Source: Acidobacteriota bacterium (GTDB lineage: Bacteria; Acidobacteriota; UBA4820). From it: a stretch of DNA of 64,000 nt. Below, piece after piece: positions 34,452 to 42,829 of this stretch (position 1 is its first letter; every line of letters starts with the position of its first letter). Location of the stretch: NCBI GenBank assembly GCA_029559035.1, contig JAKQCT010000055.1:23450-87449 (forward strand). The letters run 5' to 3'. Below the pieces are notes generated by a model. It saw only the letters and a list, made by a program, of their open reading frames with translations. It made no database searches and had not been told where the DNA came from. The position numbers and the translations under genes were made by a program.

Positions 34452-34594
34452 GTAAGGTGGGCGTGAGGATGGCAAGGACGGGGGGGTGGTACAAGGTGGC
34501 GGACCTTCGCCCCCACCTCGAAGGCTGGCCGATGAAATACCTGAAAGCAGAAGAGTATCTTTCCATCCCCGAAGAGTATAGAATATTTAAGTGA
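34389..34594 (+). pseudogene. Frameshifted small gene (conserved fragment)
   Basis: Frame 1 (34389-34466) encodes MSLILLSPSSLLSISDGDTP plus five residues. A second frame starting at GTG 34463 overlaps its stop and runs 43 codons to 34594 (WYKVADLRPHLEGW, KAEEYLSIPEEYRIFK). Together they read like one protein of about 68 residues with a single frameshift near 34460. No family recognised. The C-terminal codons EEYRIF coincide with border copy C. Confidence 0.5.
34571..34584 (+). repeat. Cassette border repeat, copy C (short)
   Basis: GAAGAGTATAGAAT followed by ATTTAA and a GAGGGAGG purine run, matching the right end of copies A and B and again directly upstream of an orphan gene. Confidence 0.5.
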
Positions 34595-34609
34595 GGGAGG
34601 AGATAAAAG

Positions 34610-35518
34610 ATGAAAAATATTGCATTGTTGGTAATTATATTTATTGGAATGTTTTCTTCTATCATTACTTCCGCGCAGGATTGTGGAGAGATATGGACGC
34701 AGGTTGCATTACCTGATCCTCCGGAGGTCGCTTTTTACGCCGTAATATGGGCCGAAGGGCAATATGTGGCGGTCGGTCATGCCTGCCTGAACGCTGTAAG
34801 TACAGATGGCTTGAACTGGACTTGGGGCGACCGGGATGATGGCGATTTGATGCTTTCTCTGGCCTACGGAGAAGGTCTTTATGTCGCAGGGGGGACGAAC
34901 TGCGTTTATGTAAGCAAGAACGGTCTTGATTGGACAAAATACCGTCTTGATACTGGTGCATTCTATTTGGGTGTTGCTCATGGCAATGGTAAGTTCATTG
35001 CTGTTGGCGGAAGTCAGTGCATCGCGCGCAGCAAGGACGGCAGAACATGGAACAAGCAGCAATTAAATCCCAAGAAATGGTTCTCGGGGATAGCCTTTGG
35101 CAATGGAAGGTTTGTCGCTGTGGGCGGGGACAGCATATTTACCAGTAAAGACGGAATAACATGGAAGAAAAGGAAAACGGGTGTTGATTGGGAAATCGAG
35201 CTGGTGAGCATAGCCTACGGACATGCCGGCTTTGTGGCTCTTGGCTACGGAGCTGTTTTGGGAAGTTCTGATGGTAAAAAGTGGTCACAAATAGCTTATC
35301 TGCAACTTCCGGAAGGTCCAACGGTAGAATATCTTACATACGCAAATGGCATGTATGTTGGCGTAGGTGGCGGGATCATAATCACAAGCCCGGATGGTGT
35401 TGAATGGACGATAAGAGAAACCCCCAACGCACATTCTATGTATGGAATAGCGGGTTCCGGTTCAAATCTTGTCGCTGTGGGTGATGATATCTTTTTCAGT
35501 GATTGCAGTAATAATTAG
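34610..35518 (+). CDS. Secreted BNR/YCF48-like beta-propeller protein
   Basis: 302 residues with a signal peptide (MKNIALLVIIFIGMFSSIIT.. SAQ). Six or seven repeats of the type GNGRFVAVGGDSIFTSKDGI followed by TW, each with the Asp-box-like SxDGxxW, predict a beta-propeller. No catalytic residues of sialidases are evident. Strong GAGGGAGGAG ribosome site. Less GC-rich than the core; last gene of the orphan array. Ligand unknown. Confidence 0.7.
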   Translation: MKNIALLVIIFIGMFSSIITSAQDCGEIWTQVALPDPPEVAFYAVIWAEGQYVAVGHACLNAVSTDGLNWTWGDRDDGDLMLSLAYGEGLYVAGGTNCVYVSKNGLDWTKYRLDTGAFYLGVAHGNGKFIAVGGSQCIARSKDGRTWNKQQLNPKKWFSGIAFGNGRFVAVGGDSIFTSKDGITWKKRKTGVDWEIELVSIAYGHAGFVALGYGAVLGSSDGKKWSQIAYLQLPEGPTVEYLTYANGMYVGVGGGIIITSPDGVEWTIRETPNAHSMYGIAGSGSNLVAVGDDIFFSDCSNN

Positions 35519-35890
35519 GGACATCCACCTATTCCACAGATCTGGCGGCGGGATAAGGTAGTTCACTTCGCTTGAAATGCTGCGGGCCTTTCTCGTGATG
35601 ACTGATTCCTTTATCCTGTAAATCCTGTATATCCTTGTGAATGGTTGTCATCCGTTCTCTTCGGGTCCTCGGCTGTCGTTTGGCATCCCGTTCTGTTGAA
35701 AATCCCCCTTGTTCCCCCTTTGCAAAGGGGGAGAGCCGTCACGCAGGGGGATTTTAATTCGGGCGATTCGTGAATCGCCCCTACGGAAAATCCTTCAGCC
35801 TTCCGCCTTCCGCCTTCAGACTTTCTTCTCCCCCCGATTGCTTCATTCCTTCCGATAAAGTAAAATTCTTTATCTGAAGGAGGATCAGGC
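35519..35890. other. Palindrome-rich gap
   Basis: No gene. It contains three kinds of dispersed elements: a TTTATCCTGTAAATCCTGTA string (35611 on), nested palindromes (35699-35780) and CTTCAGCCTTCCGCC-type repeats (35790-35823). AAGGAGG at 35877-35883 serves the peptidase gene. Confidence 0.6.
35699..35780. repeat. MITE-like nested inverted repeats
   Basis: AAAATCCCCC (35699-35708) and GGGGGATTTT (35746-35755) enclose a perfect 18-bp palindrome CCCCCTTTGCAAAGGGGG (35714-35731). Immediately after lies GGGCGATTCGTGAATCGCCC (35761-35780), a short palindrome that I remember as widespread in bacterial genomes. Confidence 0.7.
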
Positions 35891-37759
35891 ATGCCGCACA
35901 ACCTACTGCATTTTTCGTTGATCGCCGCGCTTCTTTTCTGCCTCGGGTTCGCCAAAACACAAGCTTTCGAGCCTTTCCCGGAGGGGCAGGACAAGCTTTT
36001 CCATTTCAACCTTCAGAAGAACTTCTACAAGGACGACGCCGCGCACAAGGCGGACGTGGAGAAGGCGAGGGCGATAATCACGGAGATAGAGAAGCACAAG
36101 GGAAAAGTGGGAAGCTCGGCGAAGGAGCTGAACGAGCTCTTCACCCTGATCAGCGATTACACGGATGTCTTCTACCGCCTTTACGCATTCGGCGAGTTCC
36201 GCGAGGCTATCAACACGAAGGACAGGGGCCCGATAGAGAAGTTCATCGAGGTCTCCGCGGAGGGGCAGTCGAAGACGGCCTTCGTAAAAGTGGAGCTCAA
36301 AGGCCTAACCGAAGAGAAGCTTTCGGCGTTCCTGAAGGAGGATCCTTCGCTGAAACGGTTCGAGTACGCCATAAGGGACACGACGAGGATGTCTCCGCAC
36401 CTTCTTTCCCAGGAGAAGGAAGAGCTTCTCGCCAAGCTCCGGCCGGCGAGGTTCGAGTGGCAGGAGGCGATCTTCCAGCTTGCTTTCGACAGGACTCAGT
36501 TCGGCAAGGTGGAAACGGGAGGAAAATCCTACGACGCGGGGACGAACTACGAAGCCCTAATAAGGAATCCAGACAGGAAAGTTAGAAAAGCAGGCTACGA
36601 TGAATACGTGAAGGGGCTGCGCGCGGTCTCCGACGTGGCGGGATTCTCGCTGGTAAGGCTGATGCGCTCTTCAAACGAGGAAGCCCAGATGAGAGGGTTT
36701 GGCACCTCTTTCGACGAGAGCCTTTTCAACGAGTACCTGACGAGGGGCGCTGTCGAGAACGTCTTCTCCCAGCTTAGGGCCACTTCCGGCGTATACAACG
36801 ATTACCAGCGCTACAAGATGGACGTGGCGAAGCTTAGGGACAAGATAACCGATCCGAACCTCTACGACATCGAGCTTCCTCCGACAGGCGTCGAGGAGCC
36901 GAAGTTCACGGCTATGGAAGCGGTCGATACTGTGAAAAAGGCGCTGGCGCCTCTCGGGCCGAAGTACGGCGCCGAGCTATCGGCTCTTCTCGATCCGGCC
37001 AATGGCAGACTTGATATCGTCGGTGGGCCTTTCAGGAGGCAGGGCGCGTTCTGCGAGGCGGGGTTCGGATTCTTCCAGGACAACTTCCAGGGCTTCCTCG
37101 GCGACGTTTCGACGCTCGCTCACGAGAGCGGCCACGCGATCCATCACAGGCTGGTCCTGCTGAACAGGGGAGGGGAGATGTTCTCCCAGGGGCCGCCGTA
37201 CCTCACGGAATCGTTCTCGATGTTCAACGAGTACCTTTTGAAGGACTATCTCCTTAAAACGCTGAAGGACGAGAAGCAGAAAAGGGCGATCCTTCTCGAC
37301 CAGCTCAACGAGCAGATGTACCTCTGGGAACTGGGCAGAAGGGCAGAGTTCGAGATGGCGGCCTACGACGGAGTCGCGAAAGGCGAGATCACGAACGCCG
37401 AGGGGTTCAACAAGGTGTGCTCGGAGGTCGGGAAGAAATACGACATCTTCTTCGGTACCAATCGGGACCTCGAATGCTGGTGGATAAGGAAGCATCACTA
37501 CTGGAGCGTCCCCACCTATTACAAGAACTACGTCGTGGCCCAGATCCTTGCGATGAAGTATTTCGAGCTCTACAAGAAGGACCCGGAAGGCTTCTCGAAG
37601 AAGTACATCGCCATGGTCGAGTGCGGCCTGGACAGGGATTCGCTCTCTCTCCTGAAGGATTTCCTCGGAATAGACCTGAACGACCCGAACCTGCTGGGCG
37701 ACACCCTGAAGATGGTCAGGGAGAACTTCGAACTGGAGAAAACCGGTAAAAAGAAGTAA
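35891..37759 (+). CDS. Secreted M3-family metallopeptidase (oligoendopeptidase-like)
   Basis: 622 residues with a signal peptide (LIAALLFCLGFAKTQA). The zinc site is HESGHAIHH from residue 411, matching HExGHxxH of M3 peptidases; TESFSMFNEYLL about 25 residues on supplies the third ligand. The rest is helical, as in oligoendopeptidase F or dipeptidyl carboxypeptidases. Export is unusual for oligoendopeptidase F and suggests digestion of external peptides. AAGGAGG before the ATG. Confidence 0.88.
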   Translation: MPHNLLHFSLIAALLFCLGFAKTQAFEPFPEGQDKLFHFNLQKNFYKDDAAHKADVEKARAIITEIEKHKGKVGSSAKELNELFTLISDYTDVFYRLYAFGEFREAINTKDRGPIEKFIEVSAEGQSKTAFVKVELKGLTEEKLSAFLKEDPSLKRFEYAIRDTTRMSPHLLSQEKEELLAKLRPARFEWQEAIFQLAFDRTQFGKVETGGKSYDAGTNYEALIRNPDRKVRKAGYDEYVKGLRAVSDVAGFSLVRLMRSSNEEAQMRGFGTSFDESLFNEYLTRGAVENVFSQLRATSGVYNDYQRYKMDVAKLRDKITDPNLYDIELPPTGVEEPKFTAMEAVDTVKKALAPLGPKYGAELSALLDPANGRLDIVGGPFRRQGAFCEAGFGFFQDNFQGFLGDVSTLAHESGHAIHHRLVLLNRGGEMFSQGPPYLTESFSMFNEYLLKDYLLKTLKDEKQKRAILLDQLNEQMYLWELGRRAEFEMAAYDGVAKGEITNAEGFNKVCSEVGKKYDIFFGTNRDLECWWIRKHHYWSVPTYYKNYVVAQILAMKYFELYKKDPEGFSKKYIAMVECGLDRDSLSLLKDFLGIDLNDPNLLGDTLKMVRENFELEKTGKKK

Positions 37760-37800
37760 TATATTCGCCTCTGGGGACATTTCCCCCTGCGGAGGAAAGC

Positions 37801-38997
37801 ATGGAACTTTCGGAAAGGGCACTTTCGGTACAGGCCTCGCCCATAAGAAGGCTTACACCGCTTCTTCTCGAAGCGAAAAAGAGAGGGATAACGGTTCACC
37901 ACCTCAATATCGGACAGCCCGACATCGAGACCCCGAAGGTGTTCTGGGACGCTATCAAGAACTACGAGGAGAAGGTCCTCGCCTACGGACTTTCGGACGG
38001 ACTGCCCGAGCTGAAAAGCGCCGTGGTCGACTATTTCGCCCGCTACAACATCTTGCTGAGGCAGACCGACATCCAGGTGACCACGGCGGGAAGCGAGGCT
38101 CTGCTCTATTCGCTCTGCCTCGTATCCGACCCGGGCGAAGAGGTTATCGTCTTCGAACCCTTCTACACCAACTACAACGGCTTCGGTACGATAGCGGGGA
38201 TAAAGACGGTGCCGGTTACGACGAAGGCCGAGAACGGCTTCTCCATACCTTCGGCCGAGGAGATCGAGAAGAAGATCACCTCGAGGACCAAGGCGATGAT
38301 CGTCTGTTCCCCGAACAACCCGACGGGACATATCATGAGCCCCGAAGAAATGGAGAGGATAGCCGGCATCGCGAAAAAGCACGACCTCTTCATCATATCC
38401 GACGAGGTTTACAGGGAATTCACCTACGAAGGCGCGAAGGCCACCAGCTTCCTCGAATTCAAGGACGTCGAGGACAGGGTGATCGTCGTCGATTCCATTT
38501 CTAAAAGGTTCTCGGCGTGCGGAGCCCGCGTCGGCTTCATCGTCTGCAAGAACCCCGCGATCATGTCCTACGCCCTCAAGTTCGCGCAGGCGAGACTCTG
38601 CCCTCCCACGCTCGAACAGCTCGGGGCCCTTGCCGCCTACAGGATGGACCCTTCCTATTTCGACCCGATCAGGACCGAATACCAGAACAGGAGGGACGCT
38701 CTCATAGACACTCTTCACAGCAATCCCGAGATCCTCGTCGAGAAGCCGCAGGGAGCCTTCTACATGATGGCGAAGCTGCCGATCTCCGACAGCGACGATT
38801 TCGCATCGTGGCTGCTCAAGGATTTCAATGTTGACGGAGAGACGACGATGGTCGCTCCCGGTGACGGATTTTACGCCACGAAGGGCCTCGGCACGGACGA
38901 GGTGAGGCTTGCATACGTCCTCAACGTGGAGAGGACGAAGAGGGCCGCGCAGATCCTCATGAAAGGGCTTGAAGAGTACAAGAGGAAGAAAAGATGA
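37801..38997 (+). CDS. PLP-dependent class I/II aminotransferase
   Basis: 398 residues, aspartate-aminotransferase fold type I. Visible: NIGQPDIETP near the N-terminus, TTAGSEALLYS, CSPNNPTGHIMSPEEMERI, ISDEVYREF, and the Schiff-base lysine in DSISKRFSACGARVGF. The substrate could be aspartate or an aromatic or branched-chain amino acid. It lies 41 bases after the peptidase gene with a GCGGAGGAAAG ribosome site, so it may be used together with it in peptide fermentation. A strong terminator follows. Confidence 0.9.
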   Translation: MELSERALSVQASPIRRLTPLLLEAKKRGITVHHLNIGQPDIETPKVFWDAIKNYEEKVLAYGLSDGLPELKSAVVDYFARYNILLRQTDIQVTTAGSEALLYSLCLVSDPGEEVIVFEPFYTNYNGFGTIAGIKTVPVTTKAENGFSIPSAEEIEKKITSRTKAMIVCSPNNPTGHIMSPEEMERIAGIAKKHDLFIISDEVYREFTYEGAKATSFLEFKDVEDRVIVVDSISKRFSACGARVGFIVCKNPAIMSYALKFAQARLCPPTLEQLGALAAYRMDPSYFDPIRTEYQNRRDALIDTLHSNPEILVEKPQGAFYMMAKLPISDSDDFASWLLKDFNVDGETTMVAPGDGFYATKGLGTDEVRLAYVLNVERTKRAAQILMKGLEEYKRKKR

Positions 38998-39016
38998 TCG
39001 CTTGAAAAAGATGCTG

Positions 39017-39046
39017 TAAAAGGGCGGGCAGTTCCCGCCCTTTTTT
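39017..39046. terminator. Bidirectional terminator
   Basis: AAAAGGGCGGG, five-base loop, CCCGCCC then six T. It works for the plus-strand aminotransferase gene, and the A-run serves the converging minus-strand gene that ends at 39045. Confidence 0.9.
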
Positions 39047-39386
39047 ATTGCTGTTTTATGACGACGCCGAAATGCTTTCCGAAGATGACGAAGTTGCTCT
39101 GCACGATGCCTTTAACCAGCTTTTTTTCGCCTGTTTTGGGGAGCGATCCGTCGGTGATGACCTTGATCTCACCCGTCCCGTCCCTGAGCACGAAGGAGCC
39201 CTTCTCGCTTTGCGGCAGTTTCGATCCCGAGACGACTTCGCCGTAGACAACAACGGTCTTGTTCTCGTATTTCGCGGGAGAAGACTTGATCTCGCCGATA
39301 GGAGTTGCCAACTTTTCGCAGGAGATGACCAGCAGGCAGAGTACGATCAGAAGGGCTGCGGTTTTATGACCGGACTTGATCCTCAT
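39045..39386 (-). CDS. Lipoprotein with tRNA_anti-like OB fold
   Basis: 113 residues. A signal peptide with lipobox ends at Cys23 (LLVISCEK). The mature part looks like an OB-fold domain: NKTVVVYGEVVSG, GSFVLRDGTGEIKVITDG and KKLVKGIVQSN match the pattern of exported OB-fold proteins of the tRNA_anti-like type. Ligand unknown. Eleven bases downstream of the substrate-binding-protein gene, so co-transcribed. Confidence 0.75.
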   Translation of the reverse strand: MRIKSGHKTAALLIVLCLLVISCEKLATPIGEIKSSPAKYENKTVVVYGEVVSGSKLPQSEKGSFVLRDGTGEIKVITDGSLPKTGEKKLVKGIVQSNFVIFGKHFGVVIKQQ

Positions 39387-39397
39387 TCCTGAGCTCC

Positions 39398-40300
39398 TCA
39401 GTACCTTTTGGCCACCCTGGATTCGTCGTATTTCGATCCGAATGCCTTGGCCGACTCCTGATTTATGCTCAGCTTGAAATCCCCGCAGAAGTAAACGGGG
39501 CTCTTGGAAGTGCCGCTTTTCATCTCGCCGATAGCCTTCGCCGCCGCCTGAGTGAGCTCCCGGGATTGAACGAAAATCGCCACCGGCACTCCGGAGGACG
39601 CGATCTGTTCGTTGAAGCCGTATAGCGCGACCTTTTTTTCGAGGGCTTTCGTCACCATGAACTTTACGGCGTCCTTGCTGTAGGCCAAAGGATCGATGAG
39701 GATCAGGGCCGCGTCGACCTGCCCGAGGAAGTAGGGGAAAGGGGCGGTCAGGTCCTGGGCGCTCTCAACTCCGAGCTGTTTGCATTTGTACCCGGCGGCT
39801 TCCGCCTGAGCCTTGAAATAGTCGGCCATCTCCTGGTTAACGCTCTTGGTGAATATGATCCCGAAGGTCTTCGCCCCCGTGTTCTTTGAAAGATTGTCGA
39901 AAACCACGCGCGGCTCGGGATAGATGGAGACGAACAGGAAATCCTTCTTGGCGGCGTAGCTCCTCGACAGCGGGTTCGGGAGGCCGACCGCGACTCCTTT
40001 CGCGCTTCCCGCCTGGAAAGCGGTGGTGACGGCCGCGGGGCCGATGGCGCAGACTATTGATTCTTTTTCGAGCGACAGGGCGCTTTTCGCCTCGTCCTCC
40101 TTGTCTTTCTCGACGGCAATGAGGGAGCCGGCGGAAAGCGAAGCCTTCAGGGCATTCGCGGTCTCCTCGAAAAGAGGCGTTCCCTTCTGATAGACGACCG
40201 CGACTTCCTGCGCGGCCGTATCCGCATGAGAGATCATGATAAAAAGGCACCCAAAAAAGGCAGCGCACGGGAGAAACTTCGAAATTCTAAATTTATTCAT
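39398..40300 (-). CDS. ABC-type substrate-binding-protein-like protein
   Basis: 300 residues, signal peptide (FLPCAAFFGCLFIMISHADTA). Matches the ABC_sub_bind family (TrpX-like): AVVYQKGTPLFEET, GPAAVTTAF, KTFGIIFTKSVNQEMADYF, AALILIDPLAYSKDAVKF, VALYGFNEQIASSGVP. Family members bind amino acids or related small ligands, usually beside permease and ATPase genes. None is adjacent here, so it may work with a distant transporter or as a sensor. Confidence 0.82.
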   Translation of the reverse strand: MNKFRISKFLPCAAFFGCLFIMISHADTAAQEVAVVYQKGTPLFEETANALKASLSAGSLIAVEKDKEDEAKSALSLEKESIVCAIGPAAVTTAFQAGSAKGVAVGLPNPLSRSYAAKKDFLFVSIYPEPRVVFDNLSKNTGAKTFGIIFTKSVNQEMADYFKAQAEAAGYKCKQLGVESAQDLTAPFPYFLGQVDAALILIDPLAYSKDAVKFMVTKALEKKVALYGFNEQIASSGVPVAIFVQSRELTQAAAKAIGEMKSGTSKSPVYFCGDFKLSINQESAKAFGSKYDESRVAKRY

Positions 40301-40454
40301 TCCATGACCCTTTCCGTAACTTGTCCACCACCATTATATGCTTTCACGCCTTCATTTTCCACCCCGCAGCGATCCTGACAAGAATAATCCATTCTTAGGG
40401 GCCTAAAAATCCTAAATGACCAACGTTTGGGAACGCGTATTATTCCGGGAAGAA

Positions 40455-40486
40455 CGGCGGGGGGGGGTAATGGCATCCCCCCCCGC
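40455..40486. repeat. G/C-tract hairpin
   Basis: GGCGGGGGGGGG and CCCCCCCCGCC around an eight-base loop, between two minus-strand genes. No T-run, so it is not a classical terminator; it could be an RNA 3'-end stabiliser for the DUF1579 gene. Confidence 0.5.
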
Positions 40487-40501
40487 CTGATTCAGAGGGA
40501 G

Positions 40502-41188
40502 TTATTTTTTTACGGGTGGCTGGCTGATCATCCTTTCGGGCCTGACTTCCCGGGCATATGTGATCTCCATCATCAGGAATTCCTTCCCGTCGGGGCCCGT
40601 CTCGTACATCTCGGAAACGAACTTGTCCTCGTCGATCCACCTGAGGACATCACGGGACTTCTTCTCTTTTCCGCTCTGCGGGTCGGAATAGGTCGAGACG
40701 CTGTTCAGGGTCTTTCCGTCGGCGGAGAGGGTCCCGGTGCTGGTCATCAGCGCAGTGCTCATGTTGTCCATCCAGACCCCCTCGTACCTCTTGAGGATAT
40801 TGTTATACCCCATGAAACCGGTGCCTTCGAAAGGCGTGTCCATGAAACTGCTCCGGAAGGACTGCCTGAGGTACCTCCCGCCCATGGTCATCCTGTTCAT
40901 CGACACGCCTTCCGACACTTCCGGTTCCGTTCCGGGGGCGTGCCATATTTTCACGACGGCTTTCCAGACGCCTTCGAACCTGGCGATGAACTTGTGGGGT
41001 TCGCCGGGAGCGCCCGCCGCCTTCATCTTGTCCCACGCGGCTTTTTCTTCGGGGCTCATCGGCTTTGCGGCCTTTTTTTCCACCTGCGCCTTTTTCTCCG
41101 CCGGCGCCTTTGATTCCTGGGCGGAAACAGCAAAACTGAAAACCGGTAGGACAAAAATCAATAGGGCCAGGCATCTTAAAGTTCTCAT
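40502..41188 (-). CDS. Secreted DUF1579 protein
   Basis: 228 residues from the ATG preceded by AAGGAGG (a longer in-frame start lacks one). Signal peptide LALLIFVLPVFSFAVSAQ, then an Ala/Lys/Glu linker. The DUF1579 core has FEGVWKAVVKIWHAPG, GGRYLRQSF, FEGTGFMGYNNILKRYEGVW and a C-terminal strand with EITYARE. The fold is probably a lipocalin-like barrel; function unknown. Confidence 0.82.
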   Translation of the reverse strand: MRTLRCLALLIFVLPVFSFAVSAQESKAPAEKKAQVEKKAAKPMSPEEKAAWDKMKAAGAPGEPHKFIARFEGVWKAVVKIWHAPGTEPEVSEGVSMNRMTMGGRYLRQSFRSSFMDTPFEGTGFMGYNNILKRYEGVWMDNMSTALMTSTGTLSADGKTLNSVSTYSDPQSGKEKKSRDVLRWIDEDKFVSEMYETGPDGKEFLMMEITYAREVRPERMISQPPVKK

Positions 41189-41273
41189 GACAACCTCCTT
41201 ATGGTCAGCGGTTCTGACGATTCGAGTTCCTGCGTGATCGCTAAGCTTCATCCGGCGACATCCCGGAAAATCA

Positions 41274-42074
41274 TCAATACATGGAAAGGAGACCGTAACG
41301 CCTCGCAAGTTTCAGCGAAAGGTTAAGGGAAAGTATGGCTGCGGGAACGAGGAACAGGCAGAAAACGAGAAGCGCCGATATTTCGGGAAGGACCTCCTGC
41401 CAGCCGGCGCCAGCGGTGAGAAGCTTCCTCACCGCGTCAACCGAGTATGGCAGGGGCATGAACATCGAAAGCGTCTTGAGCGCGGGGGGCAGGATCTTCG
41501 CGGGGAAGAAGATGTTTCCAAGAAGCGCGAAAAAGGCAGCTATGAAGGGGGTGACAGGCTCACCCCGCTTGAAAACTATGAGGAACGACGCCGCGATTAT
41601 CCCAAGAGAGCCGAAACTCATCAGTGTCAGCGCGAATACTACGGCAAGAGGAAAGATAGCCCCGACCTTGAACGCGGCTCCGAAAACGAGCGCGATCATA
41701 AGGTAGATCGAAAGGTGGAGCGATTCCATCACCATCTCCCAGATGGTCGAAGAGAAGAGAAGGAGCGCGGGAGAAGTGGGGGACGCCACAATGAATTCGA
41801 GGGTGCCTACCATCTGATCCTGCCTGATCTTCTGGGAGAAGGTATAGAGCATCAGGTTGATGTAGCCGAGAAGGGCCATGCCGATCACGACATAGGTGAA
41901 GTAGTCCTTCCCGCCGATGATATCCTCGCCGGGCTTCAGGAATATGCTCAGGTAATACCAGAGGACGACGGAGAAAAGGGCGGAGAATGTCCTCATGACG
42001 AATTCCAGCCTGTAGCTGACGGCGAGCCGGAGGTCCCTCCTGAAAATTGCGGAGAGGGGGATGAGGAAACTCAC
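41274..42074 (-). CDS. ABC-2 type export permease
   Basis: 266 residues from the GTG that overlaps the ATPase stop (GTGA). Six membrane helices with the ABC-2 pattern: FRRDLRLAVSYRLEFVMR amphipathic start, SQKIRQDQMVGTLEFIVASP, GSLGIIAASFLIVFKRGEP, and FMPLPYSVDAVRKLL near the end. Together with the ATPase encoded just upstream it forms an exporter of unknown cargo, perhaps a lipid, polysaccharide or drug. Confidence 0.88.
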   Translation of the reverse strand: MSFLIPLSAIFRRDLRLAVSYRLEFVMRTFSALFSVVLWYYLSIFLKPGEDIIGGKDYFTYVVIGMALLGYINLMLYTFSQKIRQDQMVGTLEFIVASPTSPALLLFSSTIWEMVMESLHLSIYLMIALVFGAAFKVGAIFPLAVVFALTLMSFGSLGIIAASFLIVFKRGEPVTPFIAAFFALLGNIFFPAKILPPALKTLSMFMPLPYSVDAVRKLLTAGAGWQEVLPEISALLVFCLFLVPAAILSLNLSLKLARRYGLLSMY

Positions 42075-42823
42075 GGTTCTTCCTTTCCGAGAAGCTCCAC
42101 GAGGGCCGACTCGCTCGCGGGCGGGGCTCCGTCCAGCACGAGCCTTCCACGGTTCAGGACCACGCATCTACCCGAGAGGCGGACAGCTTCTTCGAACTTG
42201 TGCGTGGCCAGAAGCACGGTCTTGTTCTCGAAGACCCCGCTGCCGAGAAGAGTTCTCAATTCTTCCTGGGCGACCACGTCGAGGCTCCTCGTCGGCTCGT
42301 CGAGAAGCAGCAGGGGAGGGTCGTGGAGAAGAGAGCGGGCGATTGACACCCTCTGTTTCATTCCCGATGAAAGCTGTGCGAACGGTTCGTCCAGGAACTC
42401 CGAAACGGAAAGTTTTTCCGAGATGCCGGATATCCGCGACCTGAGGGAAGGAGCGTCCATGCCCCATATACCGCCGAAAAACTGAAGGTTCTCCCTGACG
42501 GTCATCCTGAAATAGAAGGAGCGTTCGTCACTCTGGGAGAAGCCTATCATCCTCCTGCTGTTCTTGTGGAGGGGCGACATCCCGAAAATGGCGATCCCGC
42601 TATTCGCGGTGCTCAGAAGCCCCATCGCTATCTTGAGGAGAGTCGTCTTCCCCGCGCCGTTCCGGCCCATCAGGCTTACCTTTTCTCCCCGTTCCATAGA
42701 GAATGAAACTTTATCGAGCGCCGTCACGGACCTCGCCTTTCCGCCCATCAGCCAGAAAAGGGGCTGGGGAGGCCTCGGATAAGTGAAGGAAAGGTTTTCG
42801 GCTTTCAGCGCGAAGGAGTTCAA
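42071..42823 (-). CDS. ABC transporter ATP-binding protein
   Basis: 250 residues. Walker A GRNGAGKTT, Q-loop GFSQSDER, signature LSSGMKQRV, Walker B LLLLDEPTRSLD and switch His in LLATHKFEEA are all present. Drives the ABC-2 permease encoded next (four-base overlap). Starts six bases after the TPR gene stop, so that gene belongs to the same run. Confidence 0.92.
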   Translation of the reverse strand: MNSFALKAENLSFTYPRPPQPLFWLMGGKARSVTALDKVSFSMERGEKVSLMGRNGAGKTTLLKIAMGLLSTANSGIAIFGMSPLHKNSRRMIGFSQSDERSFYFRMTVRENLQFFGGIWGMDAPSLRSRISGISEKLSVSEFLDEPFAQLSSGMKQRVSIARSLLHDPPLLLLDEPTRSLDVVAQEELRTLLGSGVFENKTVLLATHKFEEAVRLSGRCVVLNRGRLVLDGAPPASESALVELLGKEEP

Positions 42824-42829
42824 GTAGGT

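Noticed and set aside
40455..40486. Intrinsic terminator of the DUF1579 gene
   Set aside because: Perfect G/C hairpin but no T-run on either strand, so it was listed only as a hairpin.
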